From: Lingula anatina
Taxonomy: Eukaryota > Brachiopoda > Lingulata > Lingulida > Lingulidae
NCBI RefSeq assembly: GCF_001039355.2
Contig: NW_019775858.1
Location: 258,258-311,863, forward strand
DNA length: 53,606 nt
Direction: 5' to 3'
The notes beneath the pieces were generated by a model. It was not told where the DNA came from. It was given only the letters and a program-made list of their open reading frames with translations, and searched no databases. Made by a program: the position numbers and the translations under genes. Positions 46,156-53,606 of the stretch are shown one piece after another; position 1 is the first letter of the stretch, and each line of letters begins with the position of its first letter.

Positions 46156-46258
46156 CCATATTAAACCGGACTCTGGACTCGTGTTGATCAATTATATATT
46201 ACCATTGCGAAAAAAACAGTGGTAATACTATGTGGAAATTGATTTGTCGATTCACTCT
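46156..46258. repeat. Terminal inverted repeat, right
   Basis: Inverted partner of 43069-43183. No convincing target-site duplication outside the pair. Confidence 0.75.
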
Positions 46259-46262
46259 AGAT

Positions 46263-48799
46263 CTTTTATCTGTCGTTAAATTCACCAAAGGTGTGATCAC
46301 ATTAGCGAATGCCCCGTGTTGATACATGTAGTTGGTTTCAAATCAGTAAATAGTGTAAGTACTCGTCGTAAGTACGATACAAAGTTTTAACACTGAGTTT
46401 TAAAAGTTAAAAGCCAATTATATATATCAGATGGCTTAAAAATACGTTAATTATTTCAAAGTTCAATAACTTCAGCAGTTCACAAGCTTTTGGATTAAAA
46501 TCTTGCACAGGTTTATGATACATTATTATTGTCCAACCCTGAAAATTTCAGGTGTTAAAGTGAAACAGATTTGATATTACATCAATCAAAAGCACATTGA
46601 CAGGTGTCAAAACTGCCGAACATTGGTATTTGTCAGAAGTTACATAGGGCGGCATAATTTTTCGACTTAAGATTTCAATTCTTTCGAGGTGTCAAAACTA
46701 AGAAAGGTAATCATGAATTTTTTAGCATTTATTTAAAAAAAACATTTTACTTAAAAATCCCAGATTTTATTACAATTTCTTCAAATCTGTTGAAATAATT
46801 GAATTTTGACATTTGTAACCTTTTTTAGCCACCCGATGTATGACGTAAAATTGGTGTTTTGAACGTATACAAGTCAAGTGAAAAAACTTCCTGGTCTAAG
46901 CTGCGGGTCGACATTTCTCCCAAGCGTAATCAATACCGGATGTAAATTACTCGACTAAGCCACGCCTCCAGTGATAAGGACCATTGCCATGTGGGAGAGG
47001 AGGGGGGGGGGTTAAAGTTATATGCTGATCATCAGTGCGGTAACAGGTCATAAGTCTTACATCAGTTAACATCCCCTTTTACACTGAACGGCGGCCCTAG
47101 TGCGTTCCTGGCCAGTTTGCCGTTGGACGCTCAAAGGACGCACGGTGATCGTTGAGATCGCACACATGCAGTCAAGCGTCGCCGTGGACGCCGCAAAATT
47201 TTGGACATGTTCAAAACAATCACAGGGGCATTTTTCAACAGAGGTAGTACATCTTACAGTAACGGCTACTAGTGGTCTAATACCTAGCCCAATTGGAATT
47301 TTTTTTTCTAAATTCTTGTGCCTATCCATTTTCTGATATTTCTGTCGTTTTGCAAGATGCAGTTCTTGTCGTTTTCTGCAACAAACTTTTACAGGCCTGT
47401 GTTTATTTAATTTAATCCTTATGTAAATCTTTTACTTTATGATTTTTTATTCAAAGTCATTTATCTTTTGGTTGCAGTGCTTCAAATAAATTTCTTCTTC
47501 TTCTTATTATTAATATTATTATTTATTGTTAGCGTGTGCGTCTACGGTGTACGGTTGACAGCGCGGCATGCCTCCAACAAGGGTTACAGTTTTTTTTTTC
47601 CAGCAGAGCTTGACGGATTTGTTTCAGAAAATTAGGGTGATTAAATATTAAGTGATCAGATGATATTGTTTGTATCGGTAGGGATAAAGTGCCCGTCACT
47701 TGTGTTAATACCAGTTTTTGACAGGTAACTTTGTAAGATTGTTTTGACGTCACTTGTTACTTGCCAGGCAAACAGTAAAAGCTAGTGATTGTTTTAGAAA
47801 ACTGACCTTGCAAAAGGCCATAGATCAAACAATCACTCAAGAAAAGAAGAGTAAGATCTTTTAGATAAGAATCGCGCCTTTTAAAATTTTGATAAGTTTA
47901 GAAAAAAATCAATAAAACACTACAGGATATTTCAGGCAATAGCAGTAGAAACGAATATAGTCCACAAAAATACAATACAATCATACAACCTTACGGAGGC
48001 GTGGCGTAGTCGTCAGTCTGCCAGCGGCACATGCGGGTTGAAAAACTCACTTGGGCAGATTTTTCGATCTAGACTCAAAAAAACATTATTTCATCCAACA
48101 TTACATAGGTTTTTGGTTATTTTAAACACATAAAAAACCCCAAAACATTATTTCTAGCCCATCATACCCCTTCCCCGCCTTAAAATGAAAAACTTTCAAT
48201 TGTTCACTGGTGTGCCTTTATATACAGTAGTGATTATCTATATGTTGGCGCAGCTTTCGTTTACTGAATTTTTTGAGGGCATTCTTTAACTGTTTATCTT
48301 CGTGCACAGTGAAAATTGTTTGGCCCTATGATTCTTTTAAGGAAAGAGCTTTTCTAGACAACTTTTCCCCGATCAGGTGGGCGCCTATTTTCAACCTCAA
48401 TGCTTAAGTCAGCAGCGGGTTTCTAAGAACTATTTGTGTGTGTACGTGTGTATGTAACGAAGACTATATATACAAAGGTTTACCTAGCTGGTTCTATTCA
48501 AATGCATGGTAAAGATCCAGTTCACGCGCCAGATTTACAAGATAAATCTTAAACGCATTCTTTTCAGCATTGTGAGTGTGCACAAAGCGGATTTTTAAGT
48601 GGGCCTACTTCGTCCATGAGTCAAAAAAAATAGGGGAACAGGTGACAATTTTTCAATAATTTAACGCCACTTCGTGGCTGCTAATTAACCAGCAGAACAT
48701 AGATAACAGAATTTCATGCAAAATGAAAGAGTAGATGTGACACAACTTATATATGCTCCCAGGTTTAACACAGAAAAAACGAAAAAATATGTGAGCTAT
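46263..48799. other. Intergenic, no gene recognised
   Basis: AT-rich sequence with a short poly-G run near 47002, a GC-richer block at 47090-47250 and TTC/TTA simple repeats near 47490-47520. I see no supportable coding region or RNA gene. Confidence 0.5.
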
Positions 48800-49143
48800 T
48801 GTTACGCCTTCGCGGCCGAGTGCCTTATGAAGGTACAAATAACAATGTACTTACTGGTATCTCAGAGTTAAGAGCCAAAAAAGGAGCCAAATAATAACTC
48901 GCAGACCAAATAGGTAGCCAAAAGCCCAAGAAAAGAAACCGATTTATTTCAAGTCGGACCTTATATACAAGTTCAGATAGTACACGTTTACCAATCAGAA
49001 CCAATTATGCAGTGAACAGTTTTACCTTTAGGTTACCAATCACGGGAGAGATTCAAACTTGCACACCGAACAACACTTTACTTATAGAGACATCTACCGG
49101 TAACAATATAAAACAATCTCAACTAACACACTACATCGTCACA
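48800..49143 (-). repeat. 3' LTR of a Gypsy-type element
   Basis: On the minus strand it starts TGTGACGATG and ends CGTAACA (TG...CA), 344 bp long. It contains a TATATAAGG promoter-like box and an AATAAA signal in the right order. Immediately upstream (49144-49163) is a polypurine tract, AAAAGGGGGGGAAGAG. No second LTR occurs in the window, so the 5' end lies past 53606 or is lost. Confidence 0.75.
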
Positions 49144-49521
49144 CTCTTCCCCCCCTTTTGACGAACAAAACTCCCCCCTATTATTACAATATAAACTATT
49201 ACTTTAAATTGTTAAACCAACAATTATTATAAAACAACAACTGAAATCGTACTTTACATTTAAAATAAGCAAGTAAAGCAAATAAGTCATTATTGTTATG
49301 CCAAGATTCAACATTTAACTTTAATACAAGCAAAGTCAATTAAGTCCATCTCTCAGCATAAATGTTCATCCTTAGGAATGCAAAATAAAGTTTTAAATCC
49401 ATTATCACTTTAAATCAACTTTAAAGTAAACAAAGTGATTTTAACTCAAAGTTGCTCAAAACAACATTATTAATGATAACAATGTCAATGTGAAATGTTA
49501 AATCATTATATAGTTCATTTT

Positions 49522-50239
49522 TCATCCATGTAGCAAAGTAAATTCCATCCGCCGATACCAATGACTACAGAGTTCACGATCCTCTGATGAAAGTTTCTGT
49601 AACAGATGATACAAAGTTCTCCAATGAAACAAAGTCAACAAAGAATTCAGAATCTCAGTCTTAGGCTCCATACCATTTCCATGAATGTATATTTTCACAA
49701 AGTTAATGTCCTCCTCGGAACAGTTATCTGGTAATATTGCTAGTCCTTCACTTTGCACATAGTCCATCAGTTCCCATATATTTCTCATATGTAATGTCAA
49801 GATCAGGAAATACAAAAATCCATTCACCAACTGGATCCACAGTTTTTCCTCGAACTCACCAGTTCCACACGAATGAACATCACCATGATGTTTACGTAAA
49901 AGCGAATTGTCCTTTTCCATCGATCTGCAATACCAGCACACCAATCCTGGAGTCATATACCATAGCAAATGAACAGATTTCACATGACGTCCAAGATGTC
50001 TACTTAGGTCAGCACTGGACACCAGACACAAACCACACTGGACTTCTTTCCTCTGTTTAATTCTTCCTTCTGCACTTTGAGTGGGTAACTTCCTCCCCCT
50101 CTTCACCAATTAGGACAGTAGGATTTTCCACCAGATCAGTGTCATCATAATCAGGGACAAAACAGGCTTCATCTAACATGTCTAGATCATCCATATCTGA
50201 AATAAACTTATACAATGGTTTATTTTCTTGAATGAACAT
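49522..50239 (-). pseudogene. C2H2 zinc-finger accessory ORF of the Gypsy-type element, frameshifted
   Basis: Two overlapping frames. The upstream one (50057-50239) is acidic (MDDLDMLDEACFVPDYDD) and starts after a good acceptor, TTTATTTCAG. The downstream one (49522-50109) has a basic KRGRK stretch, then two C2H2-like fingers (CGLC...H...H and CWYC...H...H), then a helical tail. They meet at a run of five G near 50097-50101, where a one-base length change would join them, so this looks like one gene with a recent frameshift or a sequencing error. It lies between the integrase and the 3' LTR, the position of env or accessory genes. Its role is unknown; it is not env-like (no signal peptide or membrane segment). 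Confidence 0.45.
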
Positions 50240-50737
50240 ACATGATAATGATCTTTTCTTTCAAATGAATATTAACATATTACATTATAAACATAATTTT
50301 ACATTATTAACATAGTATTACAGCATAAACATAGTATTTCATTAATTACTAACATAGTATTACAGCCTCGCCGCATTTACTATGTACAAATATTACTTTT
50401 ATACCAAATCCCCAAGTAAAATACCATCATTAAAATGTGTAATAAGAAAAGAATTGTTACCTTGACAACCTCTAATCCGATTACATGCAAAACACATGCT
50501 AAACTGCAACATATTAGTTTAAACAATGTAACCATGTTAGGTAATATTTAATTTTTTTTTTTTAATAACCATAATCCAAAAAAGACAAAAGTAGCTATCA
50601 ACCTATTCATGCAGTGCTCAATGTATCATGCTCAATAACAAAATTCAAACAAATATTTAGAAAACCTATACCAACTTGGACTGTTGTTTTGATCAAATTA
50701 CCTGAAATATAATAGGAAGTACAAACTATAATATACT

Positions 50738-50747
50738 TTATCTACTA

Positions 50748-50783
<36 letters not shown>

Positions 50784-51070
50784 CCATATATTTTCTCTCT
50801 CAAAAATAATATGATTTGTAGCATTTCTTCATTTGATATCTCATGTTTATAAACCTGAATATTGTCAATAATAAAATCCATCCCCTTTTCTTTCAGAATG
50901 TTCTCATTCCATAGATTTCCAAGGTAGTTTAGAGTTCTTGCCTCACAAAGTGAAGTTGGTAATAAATTATGTAGTGCTATATGAAACAAAGATGAGGGAT
51001 TCTCAATCCATTCTGTTGTCCATTTGATCTCTGCATCTAATAAAATTCTATTAATGTTGGTATCATCCAT
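50738..51070 (-). CDS. Unknown ORF between integrase and zinc-finger ORF
   Basis: An ATG at 51070 opens about 100 residues (ILLDAEIKWTTEWIEN, LPTSLCEARTLNYLGNLWNE) before running into an AT microsatellite (50752-50778), which the frame reads as IYIYIY. The end is probably not genuine. It may be an upstream exon of the zinc-finger gene. I do not recognise the family. Confidence 0.3.
50752..50778. repeat. TA microsatellite
   Basis: A run of TA dinucleotides inside the unknown ORF of the Gypsy-type element. Confidence 0.9.
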
Positions 51071-51285
51071 CACCTAAATAAAAAAAATACAAATAATTAA
51101 ATTCCTTTTATTTCAGCACTGCCGAAAATTAAGGAAGTATTTATATACAGCTATACCTTAACTAATAAACTAAATATACATCAATATGATCATTCTAAGG
51201 CGAAATCTCTTAAATGAGATGGCATCTTAATTTGTCTACCAAATCTTGATCTTTTTTACAATTGGTTCCAGCAATTGTGGCTCAT

Positions 51286-52611
51286 TCAACTGAAAATCAC
51301 TCTCTCAAATTTTCTCAATCTATCATGATGTACCACTTGGATTTTTCCTTTTTTATCTTTAATTGTATAGAGAGGTGGGGATGCTTTGATAACCTCATAT
51401 GGTCCTCTATATAAGGGTCTAAGTTTCTTACTTTCTCCCTTTTTATGACTTTCATCCCTCAAATATACCTTCTGACCACAAGTATATTCACTCTCTCTCA
51501 ACTTTGCATCGTACAATTGTTTTTGACGTTTCTGCACACATTTCAATTTTTCTCTAGCCATTTCATGTGCTCTATTTAGGCTTTCACTCAAGTTTCTCAA
51601 CCATTCATGGGTATCATATGGTATCAAATTTTCATTCACACAACCTGTTAGTAAGTGTAATGGCATAAAAACTTCTCTCCCTAACATCATCATGTTATGA
51701 GTAAACCCTGTTGATGCATTCACAGTTGAATGTAATGCCATAACTAATTGAGGTAAATCTCTATCCCAATATCTCACATTCCCTTCTACATTACATCTGA
51801 TCATCTGTGTAATAATACCCATGCATCTTTCAACTTGTCCATTAGCACTTGCTCTAAAACCAGTTGTTCTAAGTTGTTTGATTTCTAACAATCTACACAA
51901 ATTTCTAAATAGATTACTTTGAAAATTTGAACCTTGATCTGTATATACCTGTATCTCTTGTGGACAACCAAAAGTAACTATGAATTTTTCAAAAAATGCT
52001 TTTGCTACTAATTCAGCTGTCTGATTTGGCAATGCCACACACTCTATCCACTTAGTAAACTGATCTATCATAACCAAAATATAAGAATTCCCAAATTCAC
52101 TTTGTGTAAATGGTCCAAGTATATCTAAATGAACCTTTTCCATAGGAAATCCTGCATGATGTAATTTCATTTTGGCTTTTGGTCGAACAGTACTATGCTT
52201 GTTTTTATTGCAAAGTTCACATGAACTTACATACAATTTACAATCTCTATTCATTCCATGCCACTTGAATGATTGTTTGAGTTTTTGCAAAGTTTTCTCA
52301 TAAGCAATATGACCAGCTGTTTTTGAATCATGACAGAAAAATAAAACTTCATTGACCAAATCTTTTGGTACAATTAAACACAAATTTCTATCCTCTCTCT
52401 TTTCCCATTTGTAATATAACACATCATTCAAAAGAATCAATTGCTCTTTGCAATTCCACAATTCTTTCACTGCCATACTACACAGATACAACTCCGATTC
52501 TTTAGGTTCACCATTCTCTAACCAACCTATGATTATTTTCAAATCTGCATCTTTTCTCTGCAATTTTTTCAAGTCATATCCTTTCAACCAATTGCATAAT
52601 TCATCTCCAAT
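51286..52611 (-). CDS. Gypsy-type integrase
   Basis: Intact frame from a stop at 52612-52614 to a stop at 51286, with no ATG near its 5' end, so it was once part of a longer polyprotein. It starts with the NWLKGYDLKKLQ stretch that normally follows RNase H. Then come the HHCC zinc domain (HDSKTAGH, then CELC), the DDE core (HLDILGPF, YTDQGSNF, ANGQVER) and a C-terminal GPY/F-like module (LYRGPYEVIKA, HHDRLRKFE). The reverse transcriptase and RNase H that should precede it are missing: the helix-hairpin-helix ORF runs straight into it in another frame. Confidence 0.88.
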   Translation of the reverse strand: MGDELCNWLKGYDLKKLQRKDADLKIIIGWLENGEPKESELYLCSMAVKELWNCKEQLILLNDVLYYKWEKREDRNLCLIVPKDLVNEVLFFCHDSKTAGHIAYEKTLQKLKQSFKWHGMNRDCKLYVSSCELCNKNKHSTVRPKAKMKLHHAGFPMEKVHLDILGPFTQSEFGNSYILVMIDQFTKWIECVALPNQTAELVAKAFFEKFIVTFGCPQEIQVYTDQGSNFQSNLFRNLCRLLEIKQLRTTGFRASANGQVERCMGIITQMIRCNVEGNVRYWDRDLPQLVMALHSTVNASTGFTHNMMMLGREVFMPLHLLTGCVNENLIPYDTHEWLRNLSESLNRAHEMAREKLKCVQKRQKQLYDAKLRESEYTCGQKVYLRDESHKKGESKKLRPLYRGPYEVIKASPPLYTIKDKKGKIQVVHHDRLRKFERVIFS

Positions 52612-53012
52612 TCACTTGATAAAAATTCTATCTTTTCTCCAGCCTCTTCAACCTCATCTTGAAGATTTGATATCATTTCATTTTGAACCTTCACTCGCTC
52701 CATCAACTTTCTATACTTTTCTTCCCAATTCACACTCTCTTCCTTTTTCTCATCTCCAACTTTTGAACCTTCTTCTTTTTCTTCCATTACCCCCAGAATC
52801 ACATTACCCTTCTTTTCCCATTTCTGCCATTCTGCTACACTAATACCAGTAATTTCTTCCAAATCACTCAACAGCAATTTTCCTTTTTGATTTCTCAAAG
52901 ACACCAATCTATGAGCTTTCACTGGACCAATTCCTTTCAAATTTTTCAATTCTGTTTCAGATGCTGTCTGCACATTCAACACAACACCACTTTCTACACT
53001 ACCCGACGCCAT
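52584..53012 (-). CDS. Helix-hairpin-helix and coiled-coil ORF, gag-like N-terminus of the Gypsy-type element
   Basis: ATG at 53012 and 142 residues. Residues about 13-60 form a helix-hairpin-helix domain (VQTASETELKNLKGIGPVKA), a fold that binds DNA or RNA backbone nonspecifically. Residues about 80-138 are charged and heptad-like, predicted to be coiled coil (EEKYRKLMERVKVQNEMI). It ends inside the first codons of the integrase frame. Similar domains occur at the start of gag proteins in some invertebrate Gypsy elements. Capsid and nucleocapsid are not visible, so this is the surviving 5' part of a deleted polyprotein. Confidence 0.65.
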   Translation of the reverse strand: MASGSVESGVVLNVQTASETELKNLKGIGPVKAHRLVSLRNQKGKLLLSDLEEITGISVAEWQKWEKKGNVILGVMEEKEEGSKVGDEKKEESVNWEEKYRKLMERVKVQNEMISNLQDEVEEAGEKIEFLSSELEMNYAIG

Positions 53013-53606
53013 TTTCACTTCCAGTTTCTCACAACCTATTACACAATTTTATTGATAATAGCAATGCAGCTGTGCCACAATAACTACACAATAAAATACT
53101 ATCACCACTATCACACTTTACTGTTTGAAGAAAGTTTCAGCAAAAAGCCACTACTAAACCTCACAGTAAATATAAACAAATCTCTCTCACTATTCAACCT
53201 ACTCACATGTACACCTATGATGAAAACACTTTCAACACAGACGAACAAGGTAGAATAGTACTCTATCAATATTGACCCATTAGAGCCTGCGTCATCAAAA
53301 CAAACGGCAGCCATTCTGGAGGGAGACCGGAATCGTCTGCTGTGCATGAACAAGCCATGCCTGTAGTTCAGTTTTCGTTTCTGTATTTTCTTTGATATTT
53401 AACCGAGCAAAATGATGAATTACTGCAGGTTATTTGATCGAGAGAAGATAACTAACTTTACAAGCGTTCACAGGCTGCCTGCAGTGGTAACAATCCATGG
53501 TGAAGGAACTAAAACCATAAACGGAGGAGAGACGGCGAGGTGGCTTTGAATCAAGACTCTTCGGAAAAGTAAAGGATAAAACTAATTTATTTTATAGCAA
53601 AGAATG
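53013..53606. other. Upstream of the Gypsy-type ORFs, no clear gene
   Basis: No LTR matching 48800-49143 is present. Two short open segments start back to back: minus strand from an ATG at 53314 and plus strand 53412-53549 (45 codons). Neither resembles a known protein, and both could be chance. Confidence 0.4.

Larger units (their letters stand above)
43069..46258 (-). mobile_element. Inverted-repeat-bracketed BEL/Pao gag-integrase unit without reverse transcriptase
   Basis: A 3.2-kb unit whose ends, 43069-43183 and 46156-46258, are inverted copies of each other over about 100-115 bp. Inside, on the minus strand, are a gag-like frame (45182-45983) and a long intact integrase frame (43798-45372). 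Protease, reverse transcriptase and RNase H are absent. Direct comparison of the flanking noncoding parts shows no LTR pair. A TGGCGG string at 45977-45982 could be a decayed primer-binding site. It is either a DNA transposon that acquired BEL genes, comparable to how Ginger elements carry Gypsy integrase, or a deleted BEL copy inside an older TIR element. Confidence 0.55.

Overview
This is a eukaryotic, animal window. It is AT-rich, its genes are split by GT-AG introns, and it is dense with transposon remnants and microsatellites. The proteins are clear bilaterian orthologues. The repeat content (BEL and Gypsy elements, a LINE fragment, many small inverted-repeat elements) and the high heterozygosity suggest a marine invertebrate such as a mollusc, echinoderm or hemichordate. 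I cannot name the species.

Layout. (1) 1-16144, minus strand: an M1 aminopeptidase N-type ectoenzyme, 13 exons visible, with the C-terminal end beyond the window. (2) 18340-24418, minus: methionine aminopeptidase 1, complete in 13 exons. (3) 24469-38714, plus: class III alcohol dehydrogenase (ADH5), 10 exons. The METAP1 and ADH5 start codons are head to head, 50 bp apart. (4) 39533-40600, minus: ATF4, preceded by a three-codon upstream ORF and a second upstream ORF that overlaps the start codon, which is the classical stress-response leader. (5) 43069-46258: a gag-plus-integrase unit of BEL/Pao type, bracketed by inverted repeats, with no reverse transcriptase and no visible LTRs. (6) 48800 to at least 53012, minus: a Gypsy-type element with a 3' LTR, a polypurine tract, zinc-finger accessory ORFs, an integrase and a helix-hairpin-helix ORF, again without reverse transcriptase.

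Assembly. The window looks like three contigs joined by single N bases at 11525 and 27025. Sequence on the two sides of each N is duplicated (about 3.3 kb and about 7.7 kb) with allele-like differences. The second METAP1 start and the second ADH5 start are therefore most likely the other haplotype, not gene duplicates. The real locus should carry one METAP1 and one ADH5.

The most interesting points are the inverted-repeat-bracketed BEL integrase unit (possibly an undescribed cut-and-paste transposon type), the loss of reverse transcriptase in both integrase-bearing elements, the ATF4 leader, the 50-bp METAP1/ADH5 divergent promoter, and a GAMEH in place of GAMEN in the aminopeptidase.
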